Counted from the stretch's first letter, positions 17,224 through 27,394 are shown. The stretch is DNA of 64,000 nt from Oligoflexia bacterium (GCA_035326705.1 DAOLES010000002.1:307898-371897), one strand, 5' to 3'. Program-made: numbers and translations. The notes: generated by a model from the letters alone, not told the origin.

Positions 17224-17938
17224 AGCGTTGACTCTCAATGAAAGATTGGACAAGTGGGTTGTCAGTTTCTTCAATAAATGAACGAGGAGAACCTTGTTGA
17301 ATAATTGATCCTTCACTCAGAAAAAAAATATATTCACTTAACATAAACGCTTCATGAATATCATGTGTAACCATGACAATTGTGGTGCTGTGTTTTTTAT
17401 GCAAGTCTTTCAGTGTTTCTTGCAAAGAGCGTTTGGTTACAGGATCAAGGGCTGAAAAAGGTTCATCTAAAAGTAAGACCTTGGGTTGCATAATTAAAGC
17501 TCTGGCCAAAGCCACACGTTGTTTTTGACCGCCGCTGAGTTGAGCAGGTAGTTTGTTCCAAACATCGTTTGGGTCTAAATGTAAATCTTCCAGTATGGAT
17601 TTGATTTTCTCATCCGTCACCAGATCTAAGTTGTTTTGGATTTTCCCGGGTAAAGCAATGTTTTTCCAAACTGGTAAATGCGGGAATAAACTTTCTTGTT
17701 GGATGACATAAGCCACAAATTTTCTTAATTGGGACAGTTGCCAATTTGTTTTGCCATCAACCGTGATGCTTCCGGACTGTATTGGAACCAAAGCATTGAT
17801 TGTTTTTAACAAAGTTGTTTTACCACAACCACTGGGTCCAATAAGACTCACCAAACGCCCAGCTTGAACAGATAAATTAATGTTATTTAAGATCTGTATA
17901 TGATTAAAACTTACAGAGATGTCTTGTAGTTCTAGCAA
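17213..17938 (-). CDS. Osmoprotectant-type ABC transporter ATP-binding protein
   Basis: 241 aa. Walker A is GPSGCGKTT (~34-42), the signature is LSGGQKQRVALARAL, Walker B is LLLDEPFSALD, and the switch His is in MVTHD. It lacks the CBS domains of OpuA/ProV, like the shorter OpuC/Yeh-type ATPases. It is the first gene of a two-gene operon with the receptor-permease fusion, whose ATG lies inside its last codons. Together they would import a compatible solute such as betaine or choline. Confidence 0.93.
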   Translation of the reverse strand: MLELQDISVSFNHIQILNNINLSVQAGRLVSLIGPSGCGKTTLLKTINALVPIQSGSITVDGKTNWQLSQLRKFVAYVIQQESLFPHLPVWKNIALPGKIQNNLDLVTDEKIKSILEDLHLDPNDVWNKLPAQLSGGQKQRVALARALIMQPKVLLLDEPFSALDPVTKRSLQETLKDLHKKHSTTIVMVTHDIHEAFMLSEYIFFLSEGSIIQQGSPRSFIEETDNPLVQSFIESQRYEY

Positions 17939-18028
17939 ATCAGACAGAAGTTATCACAGATTAGCCAATTATAAAAATAATGAAGCGCTCTATCAACAAT
18001 GATAGAGCTATGCTATATACAAACAAAA

Positions 18029-19303
18029 ATGATTCCAATGTTAAAAACCCATCGTGCTTATGCACTGGCTTTGTTTATGCTAACGGCTTGCTCTGGCGGA
18101 AGACACTTACCAGATCCTTATCCTCTGGGGCAGGAATACTTTTCCTATACGCCCAGTGCAAATTGTGATTGTGATTTAATCATTGATCAAGATGTGAGTA
18201 GCGTTGATGCTAGTGATTTAAGTCCCGGAAGTGAACTGTGTTTTAACGCGCAACTTAATCCTAGTAGAGGCCCTATAAGGTTTGAAAACTTAAAGGGTAC
18301 ACGTGAAAACCCTATTATTATTCGTAACTGCATGGGAAGGGTTAATCTTATTTCCAATGATCATAGACCCGCATTGTATGCAGAAGGCGAGTATTTTAGG
18401 ATTACAGGTAAAGGTCAGAATGAAAGTTTTATAGGCTTAGAGTTTCAGGCCAGTCAGGCGGCGCAAGCCATTGCTATAGGAAAATCCAGTTATCTTGAGA
18501 TAGATCATATACATATCAGTGCATCACAGTTTGCAGGCATTATGGCTAAAGTCGATCCCAGCACGGATTATTGTAAAACAGGTGATCGTAGGTTTGATTC
18601 TTTTATCATGAAACATGTTCACATACATCATAACACAATTGAAAATACCGGCGGTGAAGGAATTTACGTTGGGAATAGTTTTTATGGAGGAACAACATCA
18701 CAATATTGTTTGAGCAATCCGCATTGTGGCAGTTGGATTTGTGGTAATATTCAATTTCCGCATGAGGTGATGGATGTTTATATTTGGAATAACACCATTA
18801 ACGAGACTGCTTGGGATGGTGTGCAGGTGGGTAGTACTATTCATAATTGTTTTATTCATAACAACAGTATCAGCCATTGGGGGCAAGCCAATGCAAGTGG
18901 ACAGAATTATGGTGTTCAAGCGGGGCAAGGGTCAAGCTGTCAGGTCAGTTATAATACTTTAATCAATGGTAAAACAGGACTTCATATATCCGGTTTGGGT
19001 AATACAGTGGTTGAAAACAATCAACTGTTAAACTTTAGTGGCAATGGTATTTTGGTGAATCCTTATCCATCACCATTATCTAGAGATATTGCAGATCAAG
19101 GTTTCTTGGGTGGTTTTACTTTAAGAAATAATGTTTTGACTTCAGATACAACCTCTTTACCTGTTATTAGAGATGTAAGACGTGAAAATTTATCCCCACC
19201 CAATAACAACTCAATTCATCACAACACCATTGATTCATCAGCGGAGAGTTTTCAATTATCATCTGAATACAATTGGGAACTTTATGATAATGTTATTCAC
19301 TAG
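18029..19303 (+). CDS. Right-handed parallel beta-helix lipoprotein
   Basis: About 424 aa from the ATG at 18029; a longer frame opens at 17999. The lipobox FMLTAC follows a hydrophobic stretch, so it is a predicted lipoprotein. The body is a ladder of short beta-helix rungs rich in Asn, His and Gly (HIHHNTIENTGGEGIYVG, VYIWNNTINETAWDGVQVG, CFIHNNSISHWG, VVENNQLLNFSGNGILV). This is the NosD/pectate-lyase-like fold used by surface polysaccharide lyases and adhesins. Several Cys occur near residues ~190-240. Substrate is unknown. It is monocistronic by appearance and convergent with the SLT gene. Confidence 0.8.
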   Translation: MIPMLKTHRAYALALFMLTACSGGRHLPDPYPLGQEYFSYTPSANCDCDLIIDQDVSSVDASDLSPGSELCFNAQLNPSRGPIRFENLKGTRENPIIIRNCMGRVNLISNDHRPALYAEGEYFRITGKGQNESFIGLEFQASQAAQAIAIGKSSYLEIDHIHISASQFAGIMAKVDPSTDYCKTGDRRFDSFIMKHVHIHHNTIENTGGEGIYVGNSFYGGTTSQYCLSNPHCGSWICGNIQFPHEVMDVYIWNNTINETAWDGVQVGSTIHNCFIHNNSISHWGQANASGQNYGVQAGQGSSCQVSYNTLINGKTGLHISGLGNTVVENNQLLNFSGNGILVNPYPSPLSRDIADQGFLGGFTLRNNVLTSDTTSLPVIRDVRRENLSPPNNNSIHHNTIDSSAESFQLSSEYNWELYDNVIH

Positions 19304-19319
19304 GAGCTTACTTTTTTGT

Positions 19320-20153
19320 TTAATGGCGAAACGTTTGTATGTCATCAAAGTATGAAAAAGCATAGTTTAAAGCAACTAACCTATTTAAATGGCACTGAGT
19401 TTCTGTGGGTAAGTTATCAAAAAAACTTTGCCACTGGATCTTAATATCTATGGGACCTTCAAGATGAAGGTCAATTAAATCTTGGATTCTATTATGCCCA
19501 CCGTTATAGCCTAAGACAGTCATTGGCCAAAAGGAGTAATTTTCATACATATCCTTTAAATATCTACATGCAGCATCTGTTGAAGCATGGATATCTGTTC
19601 TTAAGTCAAAATGTTTGAATATCAAGCCATATTCTTTAGCAGTATCTTCAGTAAACTGCCACAAGCCAGCGGCATTGTCTCCTGAAATAAGGTGGTTTTT
19701 TAAATCTGTTTCAGCAATAGGTAAGAGTAATAATGCTTTGGGAATAGAGTAGTCTGCAAAATGTTGCTCAAAGATAGGAAAGTAAGTTTCTTTTGCTCGA
19801 GTATACAAGTTATCGTAGGTGATAAAATTTTTAAGCTTATGATTGTGGTGTTTGATTAAGTAGTAGCCAATAATACTGATCACCTCATTGTTAATGAGGT
19901 AATGGGTCCGAGTATCAAAAAAAAGGTAATCTCTTAGTTGTAAAGTTTGTGCAATATCCAACTCGTCAATATTAAGCAGTGTTTTGACTTCTTCAGCTGT
20001 GTGAATGGCGTGTTTACAAGAACTTGTCCAAGATCTATTAGACTGTCTTTGTTGAGCAAGCTCTTCTATTGCATGTATTTGCTCTTTAGTGGTTTGAGCA
20101 AAGCTTAATGTTGCTAAAAATAAAAGATAAAAAATGACTTGATGATGTCTCAT
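19320..20153 (-). CDS. Lytic transglycosylase, SLT/MltD-like
   Basis: 277 aa from the ATG at 20153, chosen because GAGGGG lies just upstream and the frame then begins with a clean signal peptide (MRHHQVIFYLLFLATLSFAQ). The SLT domain (~125-240) shows IPKALLLLPIAETDL with the catalytic Glu, GDNAAGLWQFTEDTAKEYGL, and VLGYNGGHNRI. It would cleave the glycan strands of peptidoglycan to 1,6-anhydro products in the periplasm. No LysM domains follow, unlike full MltD. Confidence 0.9.
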   Translation of the reverse strand: MRHHQVIFYLLFLATLSFAQTTKEQIHAIEELAQQRQSNRSWTSSCKHAIHTAEEVKTLLNIDELDIAQTLQLRDYLFFDTRTHYLINNEVISIIGYYLIKHHNHKLKNFITYDNLYTRAKETYFPIFEQHFADYSIPKALLLLPIAETDLKNHLISGDNAAGLWQFTEDTAKEYGLIFKHFDLRTDIHASTDAACRYLKDMYENYSFWPMTVLGYNGGHNRIQDLIDLHLEGPIDIKIQWQSFFDNLPTETQCHLNRLVALNYAFSYFDDIQTFRH

Positions 20154-20218
20154 GTTCCCCTCAGTGAGGGCTAAAATCATAGATCACTATTAAAAGTCAA
20201 GTGACTTAGCTTAAGCAA

Positions 20219-20965
20219 TTAACAGTTTTGAATAATCCACATTTCAGCATGCCAATTCAAGTAGCGCAGTGACTTTTCAACAATAAAATTGTTGTAGGTG
20301 AATTCTGATATTTCGTTTCTTAATTCTTTTTTTAGTGAAGCATCATTGATACCAAGTAGAATATTATGAATGTATTTATTAAGGTCATGCGCACTTTCAA
20401 AGTAAACTCTATAGATGTAGGGGATGGTTCTTAATTGAACGTTATTTTGATTAAGAAATTCATATTTAAATTCTGATAAAGGGGTGTAATCAAAAGGTAA
20501 GTGATCTTGGTACTTTTTATAAAAATGTTGCAAAATATTCCACCAATCACCGGAGTCTGTATTCATGACTACGATTAATGAACCGTTCTGATTGAGCTTA
20601 GATAATAAAGTTTTTAGTAAGTCTCCCCAGTCCTTTGTGGGTATATAGTATAAAACATGCGATAAAAAAATAAGATCATAGGATTGTGTAAATGAATGGT
20701 TTTCTATTGTGCTATGAATACATTGAGCCGTTTTAAATTGTTTTTTTAAGCTTTTAAAGAAAGCTTCATCTTTTTCAATTAAAGTTAAAGTTTTGCTATG
20801 TTCTTGAAAGACAGAACTAAAAACACCGGTGCCAGCACCAATGTCTAGAACAGAATTAAAATATTTGTTTTGCAACCAAGCTTTTAAATAAGCTGATACA
20901 ATCTCTTTTTCATCAGTACGATCATAAAAAGAGTTTATACGTTTATAATAATTTTTTTCATCCAC
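20219..20965 (-). CDS. Class I SAM-dependent methyltransferase
   Basis: 248 aa. Motif I is VLDIGAGTGVFSSVF (~41-55), followed by LTLIEKDEAFF (motif II) and YDLIFLSHVLYYIP (motif IV/post-IV region, ~94-107). The C-terminal half is not diagnostic. The substrate cannot be told. It lies 65 bases upstream of the transglycosylase gene on the same strand and could be read with it. Confidence 0.88.
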   Translation of the reverse strand: MDEKNYYKRINSFYDRTDEKEIVSAYLKAWLQNKYFNSVLDIGAGTGVFSSVFQEHSKTLTLIEKDEAFFKSLKKQFKTAQCIHSTIENHSFTQSYDLIFLSHVLYYIPTKDWGDLLKTLLSKLNQNGSLIVVMNTDSGDWWNILQHFYKKYQDHLPFDYTPLSEFKYEFLNQNNVQLRTIPYIYRVYFESAHDLNKYIHNILLGINDASLKKELRNEISEFTYNNFIVEKSLRYLNWHAEMWIIQNC

Positions 20966-21156
20966 AAGAATTCTATAATATAGTGTTTAAAGAAATAATA
21001 TAGGAAATAGTTAAGCAATATATACTGTAAAGTTAATTAAAAAAGCTAAACCTTTATTTTTATTGCATTACTTGACTGGATAGAATCAACGTTTTAAGTA
21101 TAAATTTGTTTTTAAGCTCAACTTTATGGCATTGAGCGCAATTTTAAGGAGAAAAC

Positions 21157-23268
21157 ATGAAGAAACCATTATTTAAGGCAGTGTTAAAGTCATTTTTAGT
21201 TACTTTAGTTCTTGTATCCCCACTTTATGCAGCCAATACCAATTATGCAATGAGTGCAAATCAATTAAAACAGTATTGTAATGATGCGCAGAAAAAAGTT
21301 GATCAGGCCATTGGCGCTATTATTAACACTGAAAAACAAGCATCTGCCTCAGCGGATAAACGTTCATTGGAAGAGGATTTTAACCTGACAGTTAAAAAAT
21401 TAGATGATGCATATGGTTTATACGCTCATAAAATGGAGATTTCATATTTAATGGAAGCGGTGAGTCCCAATGAAAAAGTCAGAAATGCGGGTACAGATTG
21501 CAAAGAAGCATTTTTAAACTTTCCCGTTGAAATGTACACCAATGAAAAATTGTATGAAGTACTGTCTAATTTTTCTGCCAGAGCAGAAAAGAGAGAAGAA
21601 AAACTCAAGTATGACCAGAAACGCTTGTTGAATTACTTTTTAAATCAGTTTGGTAAAAATGGTTTTGGATTAAAGGCTGATAAGCTGAACGAGTTTAAAG
21701 CTTTAAAGGCAAAAGTCAGTGAGTATGAACGTGAGTACAGTAAAAATTATGGTGAATCTAAAGTAGAAATTGAGCTTAAGTCTGAAGACCTGGCTGGAGT
21801 ATCAGAAAATGATTGGTTGAGATTTAAACAAAAAGATGGAACAGTTAAGGTTACATTAGATAACAATATTTATACAGCCATTTTAACCTATGCCGATAAT
21901 GCAGATCTCAGAGAAAAGTTTTATCGTGCTTACAATACAAGAGCACCAGAAAACGTTGAAGTTTTGGAAAAACTTATTGCAGTTAAGCAAAATATTGCCA
22001 AAGTATTTGATGCAAAATCCTATGCAGATTTGGTCATGGAATTAGATGAACGTTTGGCTGGAACACCTGACAATGTTGAAAAAAAATTAACCTCTATTTA
22101 TAAACAAATGTTTAAGCCTTATCAAAACTACAGAAAAATTTTGCAAAAAGAAAAGTGTAGAGATTTAGAAAACTGTAAAAAATCACAGTGGAAAAAATTA
22201 GAATTGTATCCTTGGGATATGGGCTATTACAGTAATAAATACAAAGAACGCGTATTTAAAATAGACTCAGAAAAAGTTAAAGAGTACTTCCCAACAGAAA
22301 AAGTAGTTGAAGGGACCTTTGAGATTTATGCGCAATTGTTTTCAATGCGTTTTGAACCCATGAAAAACCCAAAAGTGTGGCATGAAGATGTAAGGGCCTA
22401 TCATGCCTATGATGCTAAAACTGGAGACTTGTTGGGTAATATCTATTTAGATTTATACTCAAGAGATAATAAACCTTACAAACATTATGCAGCGTTTAAT
22501 ATTGATATTAGGCATCAACCTTTAAGTGGCGAGAAAATCGTTCCAGATGCTGTGATGGTCACCAACTTTACACCTCCTACAAGAAATAAAAAAGGAGAGA
22601 TAGAACTGCCTTCCTTAAGTACACATGGAGATGTAGAAACTTACTTTCATGAATTTGGACATATCATGGATGATTTATTGTCCAATACCAAGCATTATCA
22701 TTTAAGCAAAATGACACGCCCGCTTGATATTGTTGAAGGCTTCTCGCAGATGTTAGAACCATGGGTATGGGATGCAGAAACCTTAGAAGTGATTTCTGGA
22801 CATTATAAAACCGGAGAAAAACTACCCAAAGAGCTTTTAGATAAAATGAAAAAAGGAAAATATTTTTCTTTGCCAGCCTTTTATGTTGGTCAAATTCATT
22901 ATGCTTTGGTGGATATGGCTTATCATAAAGCAACCGAGCCAGTGGACACAACCAAAATATGGAATGAAAAGTTTAAAGAGATATTCAAGCGTGAACCTGT
23001 GGAAGGTTTATTCTGTCAAGCTTCCTTTGGGCACTTGGCCAGCTCAAGTTACAATGCTGGCTACTACGGCTATATTTGGTCAGAAATTTATGCCATGGAT
23101 ATGCTGACGCGCTTTAAAAAAGAAGGGATGCTCAATCCAAAAACCGGGATGGATTATCGCAAGCTTCTTGAAAGCGGGCATGAACGGCCGATTGTTGAGC
23201 TTATAGAAGTCTTTTTGAACAGACCTTTTAGTGAAAAGGCATTTTTAAAAAGTTTAAAAAACAAATAA
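21157..23268 (+). CDS. Exported M3-family metallopeptidase (oligopeptidase)
   Basis: 703 aa. The zinc site HEFGH is at residues 498-502, preceded by STHGDVETYF and followed by the third-ligand helix DIVEGFSQMLEPWVW. Late conserved blocks include SSYNAGYYGYIWSEIYAMD. These define the thimet/OpdA branch of family M3. Unlike most bacterial M3 enzymes it begins with a signal peptide (MKKPLFKAVLKSFLVTLVLV...YA), so it should act in the periplasm or outside on short peptides. A strong AAGGAG site precedes the ATG. It looks monocistronic, with a hairpin shortly downstream. Confidence 0.94.
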   Translation: MKKPLFKAVLKSFLVTLVLVSPLYAANTNYAMSANQLKQYCNDAQKKVDQAIGAIINTEKQASASADKRSLEEDFNLTVKKLDDAYGLYAHKMEISYLMEAVSPNEKVRNAGTDCKEAFLNFPVEMYTNEKLYEVLSNFSARAEKREEKLKYDQKRLLNYFLNQFGKNGFGLKADKLNEFKALKAKVSEYEREYSKNYGESKVEIELKSEDLAGVSENDWLRFKQKDGTVKVTLDNNIYTAILTYADNADLREKFYRAYNTRAPENVEVLEKLIAVKQNIAKVFDAKSYADLVMELDERLAGTPDNVEKKLTSIYKQMFKPYQNYRKILQKEKCRDLENCKKSQWKKLELYPWDMGYYSNKYKERVFKIDSEKVKEYFPTEKVVEGTFEIYAQLFSMRFEPMKNPKVWHEDVRAYHAYDAKTGDLLGNIYLDLYSRDNKPYKHYAAFNIDIRHQPLSGEKIVPDAVMVTNFTPPTRNKKGEIELPSLSTHGDVETYFHEFGHIMDDLLSNTKHYHLSKMTRPLDIVEGFSQMLEPWVWDAETLEVISGHYKTGEKLPKELLDKMKKGKYFSLPAFYVGQIHYALVDMAYHKATEPVDTTKIWNEKFKEIFKREPVEGLFCQASFGHLASSSYNAGYYGYIWSEIYAMDMLTRFKKEGMLNPKTGMDYRKLLESGHERPIVELIEVFLNRPFSEKAFLKSLKNK

Positions 23269-23288
23269 GGAAGTAAAATTCACAGATA

Positions 23289-23325
23289 TATACCGTAACC
23301 CAGTTGTATTTATGGTTACGGTATA
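23289..23325 (+). terminator. 12-bp perfect hairpin after the M3 peptidase gene
   Basis: TATACCGTAACC (23289-23300) pairs perfectly with GGTTACGGTATA (23314-23325) across a 13-base loop. There is no T-tract, so it may be a transcript-stabilising or weak stop structure between the peptidase and lysE-type genes. Confidence 0.4.
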
Positions 23326-23349
23326 GGTCTCTATACGATTAAGATCAAC

Positions 23350-23937
23350 ATGAATGTAGAACAAATTTTAGCCATTGTTATTTTTGCATTTGTGTCTTCT
23401 ATTACACCTGGACCCAACAATCTTATGGTCTTGGCAAGTGCCACCAATTTTGGTTTTAAAAAAACCATTCCACATATATTGGGAATTAGTTTAGGTTTTG
23501 CATTTATGCTTATGATGTTAGGCTTAGGTTTAAGCATTGTTTTTAAAAGCTATCCAATAATAGAAACAATATTAAAAGTTTGTTGCGTACTTTTTTTGTT
23601 TTTCTTAGCCTATAAAATTGCAACATCATCAAGTATAGAAAAAGGTAAACAATCCAAAACGCCTATTTCATTTATCGAAGCAGCTTTGTTTCAATGGGTT
23701 AATCCAAAAGCATGGGCTATGGCACTGACAGCGGTGTCTTTGTTTTCTCCCAATGCAACATTTAAAGCTGTTATTTTGATGGTTATCTTTTTTACACTTG
23801 TTAACATTCCTTGTGTAAGTGCTTGGTCTTTTGCTGGAAGTAAGCTTGGCAATTTTTTAAAAGACCCAAAAAAACTTAAATACTTCAACTATATCATGGC
23901 AGGACTCTTAGTCGGCTGTTTGGGTTTTTTGTTGTAG
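23350..23937 (+). CDS. LysE-family amino-acid exporter
   Basis: 195 aa, six hydrophobic segments. The N-terminal signature SSITPGPNNLMVLASATNFG is that of the LysE/RhtB family, and EAALFQWVNPKAWAMAL matches its conserved mid-loop. It would export amino acids or derivatives across the inner membrane. Substrate is not predictable. A GNAT gene starts 17 bases later. Confidence 0.92.
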   Translation: MNVEQILAIVIFAFVSSITPGPNNLMVLASATNFGFKKTIPHILGISLGFAFMLMMLGLGLSIVFKSYPIIETILKVCCVLFLFFLAYKIATSSSIEKGKQSKTPISFIEAALFQWVNPKAWAMALTAVSLFSPNATFKAVILMVIFFTLVNIPCVSAWSFAGSKLGNFLKDPKKLKYFNYIMAGLLVGCLGFLL

Positions 23938-23954
23938 GGTATAGATGTACAATA

Positions 23955-24494
23955 ATGATTCATTATAAAAAATTAAACATAAATGATGATCAGCAACTCA
24001 TGGCTTTATTGAAATGGGAAAATGATGCTAGTATACACCATCTTATAACGCCTGTTACAGACTCTAAGCAAACATTTACACCTATGAATATTGATCAACT
24101 TAAGGCGCAATGTAATTTAAAGAACGGTGAAGGAAAACATCAGTACCTTGTTTATGATCAAGAGCAGCCTATTGGTCAATTTTCTATCCATATAGACCCA
24201 GCACATTTGTACAAAAAAATAAACCATAGCAGTTGGTTAGGCTTATGTATTGGAGAAAAAAGCTATTGGGGAACCGGTGCTGGCCAAAAAGCCATGGAAT
24301 TCTTTGAACAGGAGTCTATACAATTGGGTTTGAAAAGAGTTGAGCTGGGTGTATTTGAGTTTAATACTAGAGCCATTCAGTTTTATAAAAAATTGGGTTA
24401 TCAAGAAATAGGGGCATTAGAAAACTTTACTTATTGGGATGGTCAATATTGGAGTGATATTAGAATGGAAAAGTATTTATCAAGGAATGAATAA
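23955..24494 (+). CDS. GNAT-family N-acetyltransferase
   Basis: 179 aa. The acetyl-CoA-binding region is clear: WLGLCIGEKSYWGTGAGQKA (~96-115), then LKRVELGVFEFNTRAIQFYK and KLGYQEIG, the usual RimJ/RimL-like ending. The acceptor is unknown. The pairing with the LysE exporter by a 17-base gap suggests one operon, perhaps modifying or detoxifying a small amine or amino acid, though this is inference. Confidence 0.88.
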   Translation: MIHYKKLNINDDQQLMALLKWENDASIHHLITPVTDSKQTFTPMNIDQLKAQCNLKNGEGKHQYLVYDQEQPIGQFSIHIDPAHLYKKINHSSWLGLCIGEKSYWGTGAGQKAMEFFEQESIQLGLKRVELGVFEFNTRAIQFYKKLGYQEIGALENFTYWDGQYWSDIRMEKYLSRNE

Positions 24495-24554
24495 ACTTAT
24501 AACATTAAGCTAAAAATTGTTGCTTGACTTAGCTTGGAGATTTAAAAAATAATA

Positions 24555-25097
24555 ATGAAAAATATTGCTGTTTATTTATCTGCATATTCCAATGATGAAA
24601 ATATGATTGATCTTACAAAAAATCTTGCTAGATTGATGGTTGAGCAAGGGTTTTCCTTGGTTTTTGGTGGTTCAGGAACTGGTTTGATGAAAGTGCTAGC
24701 AGATACAGTATTAAATAATAAGGGCAAAGTGACCGGTATCACAATGGAGTCACTTAAAAAAGTAAGCATGCCCAACTTAACTGAGCTGATTATTGCTATA
24801 GATTTAAATGAGAGAAAGCAGTTATTGCAAAAGCATGCTGATGCATTTATTGCCTTACCCGGGGGGAATGGTACTTTAGATGAAATTATACAAACCATTG
24901 AGGAACGTAAGCAAGGGTTTCATCATAAACCCATTGTTATTTTAAACTATAATGGTTTTTATGATCCTTTGTTGGCACAATACAATAAAATGAAAGACTT
25001 GGGTTTTTTACCCAAAAATCAAAATTTAGATGATTTATTTGTTTTTGTTGATACAAGTGAACAAGCCATTAAATATATTCATGCTACATTAAAATAA
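24555..25097 (+). CDS. LOG-family (cytokinin-riboside-monophosphate phosphoribohydrolase-like) protein
   Basis: 180 aa with a Rossmann-like fold. The family motif PGGNGTLDEI (~98-107) matches PGGxGTxxE, and the N-terminal LVFGGSGTGLM(K) is the nucleotide-binding loop. LOG enzymes split the N-glycosidic bond of AMP-type nucleotides. In non-plant-associated bacteria they are generally nucleotide 5'-monophosphate nucleosidases. The gene follows the GNAT gene by 60 bases. Confidence 0.93.
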   Translation: MKNIAVYLSAYSNDENMIDLTKNLARLMVEQGFSLVFGGSGTGLMKVLADTVLNNKGKVTGITMESLKKVSMPNLTELIIAIDLNERKQLLQKHADAFIALPGGNGTLDEIIQTIEERKQGFHHKPIVILNYNGFYDPLLAQYNKMKDLGFLPKNQNLDDLFVFVDTSEQAIKYIHATLK

Positions 25098-25124
25098 TCT
25101 ACACTGCACAATGGCTATTCAATA

Positions 25125-25649
25125 TTAAAAACTAGCTTCTATTTCTTTTGCTCTAGATGTGAAAGCAAAACCTTGAGTGCCTAAAATTCCAATCATGACT
25201 GATTCAATGATGGGTGCAGATACTTTTTTTTCTGTTTCCCATTTGACAACAAAATTTGCTCCACTTCCGCCAGAAAGATCAGATTCAGGAATAATAAAAT
25301 CCTTTGAAGACATTTTTTGCAAAGAAAATGGTTTGTCTATGAATTTTTTTAATAACTTCCCATTGGTATCATAATAATCCACTTGAGAAATAACAATCAT
25401 ATCTTTTTCTGAGATATTCCTGATGCTTAAAATAGCTGAAAGGTGAGTTAATTTTTTTAAATGAGTGTAAATAGATGAGTAAATTGGGACATAAACTTTT
25501 TGGCTATGCACCAGTCTTGTTGGTGTATCATTTAAAGGGGTAAAGTTTTCAGATTTTGGAACAAGGGGGCTATCAACTGAAAATTTATCTTCATTGTTAC
25601 AAGCAAACAAAGTGTAAGCCAGAAAAAAAAGTACAATAATCTGTTTCAT
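25125..25649 (-). CDS. DUF3124-domain lipoprotein
   Basis: 174 aa. The lipobox TLFAC sits at the end of a good hydrophobic core. The mature part matches DUF3124: KVYVPIYSSIY, LSAILSIRNIS, a YYDTNGKLLKKF strand, SGGSGANFVVKWE, and a closing IESVMIGILGTQGFAFTSR. The domain is found in periplasmic proteins of diverse bacteria and has no proven function. Convergent with the LOG gene. Confidence 0.85.
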   Translation of the reverse strand: MKQIIVLFFLAYTLFACNNEDKFSVDSPLVPKSENFTPLNDTPTRLVHSQKVYVPIYSSIYTHLKKLTHLSAILSIRNISEKDMIVISQVDYYDTNGKLLKKFIDKPFSLQKMSSKDFIIPESDLSGGSGANFVVKWETEKKVSAPIIESVMIGILGTQGFAFTSRAKEIEASF

Positions 25650-25852
25650 AGTCTTATGCTTTCTAGTAATTTAAACAAGTTAAAAATCTTATATCACTCC
25701 TGAAGTGTCTGGAAAAGCTTTAGATAAACAAAAGAGTGATTTAGTAATACTCAATAGAATAAGGTAAGGCTAAAAATTTTTAAAGATCGTTTAAAATCAT
25801 AATATTAGAGTATAATTTTTAGATTTTTTGGTTTTTGCTATAATGGGCATCA

Positions 25853-27394
25853 ATGCAAAAAGATAAAAACTTAATTTTCATTCTAGCTGCTATGGCTATG
25901 ATAATGGGTTTTTTTGCACATATACAAGGTAGGCCTTTGTTTGGAGATGAGTGTACAGAGCTTTTGCAAGCATTGGATAGACCCAAAGGTTTTTTTATAT
26001 TAACACCCAGCTTTTCTGCCAATTGGATAGTTTCAACCATTGAGTCATGTGTAACATACATATATTCATTTTTTCTGAAAAATTTTGGTTTTAAAAATGG
26101 ACTGGTGGCAATTAGAGCTGTGCATGTTGCATTTTTTACGTTTAGTGCTGTTTTACTGTATCTTGTTTTGCGTAGATTGGTTTCTTCTTTTTGGGCTTTC
26201 AGCGGCAGTATAATATTTATTTTTTCTAACTACGCTTTATGCTTCATGCAAATCTTAACTCGTAATTCAATGACGCCGTTTTGGGTTTTAAGCAGTTTAT
26301 TGTTTTTAGGTATGGTGTTTAATTACAAAGAAAATGTAAACAAACCAAAAAAATACCAAGTTTTATTTTTAATGATGGCAGTGATAACCAGTACACTTGG
26401 TTTAGTTACTTACTCTGGATTTCGTATATATGTAACGGCATTGTCATTGGCACTGTTTATCAACTGTGTTTTGTATCAAAGAAAAAAAATTATAATGGCG
26501 CTTTTTTTCCCTCTTACAATTGTGGGCCTACTCTCTGGCTTATTGGTTTTAAGTGATACAACAGCAGAAGCTTTCATATATAGAGGTTCTTATGCGTTGG
26601 TAAAAAAAGAACATTTTTTAGAAGTTTTTTATCAAGTGATATTATTTCCATTTAAATTTTATAAATATGGGCATTTTGTAGTTGAACAAGCGCATGTTTT
26701 AGTGGGGAGAAGTCCATTTCCATTTTATTTAATACCATTTTTTTGTATTGGATTATTTTTAAGTTTTTCAAAGTCTTTTTACAATGGAAAGAGAGAAGAT
26801 TTTTATAACTTAGTTTTTTTAAGAAATTTTTTAATCATAAGTGTGCTTTTGTTTTCATTTCTTGGCCCAAACTTAAAATATTTTTATGGTCTATGGCCGG
26901 TACTCATTATTTTTTGTGTGATGGGTATGGAAAAAGTTATGGTTAGAATAAACCCAAGTGATCTTAAACAAAAAATGATGATAGGAGCACTGCTTTTTAT
27001 TTTTGCTTTTGAACAAGTTTACTATTTTTCATTTCAAATGAAAAATAGTGCTTCTGTACATGCTTTTTTATATCAAGATGCCCAAGCAAAGCAGTTGATT
27101 GATAAGGTTAGACCCATCATAGAGTTTGATGAAAAGCCTTCATTGATTTATTCACCTTTAGGTAGAGATGTAGCTTTGTGGTATGCTAAAAGTACAGATT
27201 TACAAGCTAATATTTTGGATCGATGGGCTGTTTTCTTACAAGATAAAGGATTTGTAAATTTAGAAAAAGACACATCTTTAAATTTAGAAGGATTCCTTTT
27301 TACAAAAAATAATTTAAATGAAGGTCAAAAAAGTGGTCTTAAAAAAGTATTAAAAAATAATCCGAAATTAAAATGGATTCAAATTGATTTTTAA
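25853..27394 (+). CDS. GT-C (PMT/ArnT-like) membrane glycosyltransferase
   Basis: 513 aa with ~11-12 hydrophobic segments. The early loop GRPLFGDECTELLQA after the first membrane span holds the acidic residues expected of GT-C enzymes. A later C-terminal soluble segment (~405-513) is short. Such proteins move a sugar from a polyprenyl-phosphate donor to lipids, glycans or proteins on the outer face of the inner membrane. The acceptor is not predictable. No other glycan genes are adjacent. Confidence 0.75.
   Translation: MQKDKNLIFILAAMAMIMGFFAHIQGRPLFGDECTELLQALDRPKGFFILTPSFSANWIVSTIESCVTYIYSFFLKNFGFKNGLVAIRAVHVAFFTFSAVLLYLVLRRLVSSFWAFSGSIIFIFSNYALCFMQILTRNSMTPFWVLSSLLFLGMVFNYKENVNKPKKYQVLFLMMAVITSTLGLVTYSGFRIYVTALSLALFINCVLYQRKKIIMALFFPLTIVGLLSGLLVLSDTTAEAFIYRGSYALVKKEHFLEVFYQVILFPFKFYKYGHFVVEQAHVLVGRSPFPFYLIPFFCIGLFLSFSKSFYNGKREDFYNLVFLRNFLIISVLLFSFLGPNLKYFYGLWPVLIIFCVMGMEKVMVRINPSDLKQKMMIGALLFIFAFEQVYYFSFQMKNSASVHAFLYQDAQAKQLIDKVRPIIEFDEKPSLIYSPLGRDVALWYAKSTDLQANILDRWAVFLQDKGFVNLEKDTSLNLEGFLFTKNNLNEGQKSGLKKVLKNNPKLKWIQIDF

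Noticed and set aside
25107..25121. 15-base string GCTATTCAATATTAA shared with ~63398
   Set aside because: AT-rich, with no conserved flanks or placement; best explained by composition.
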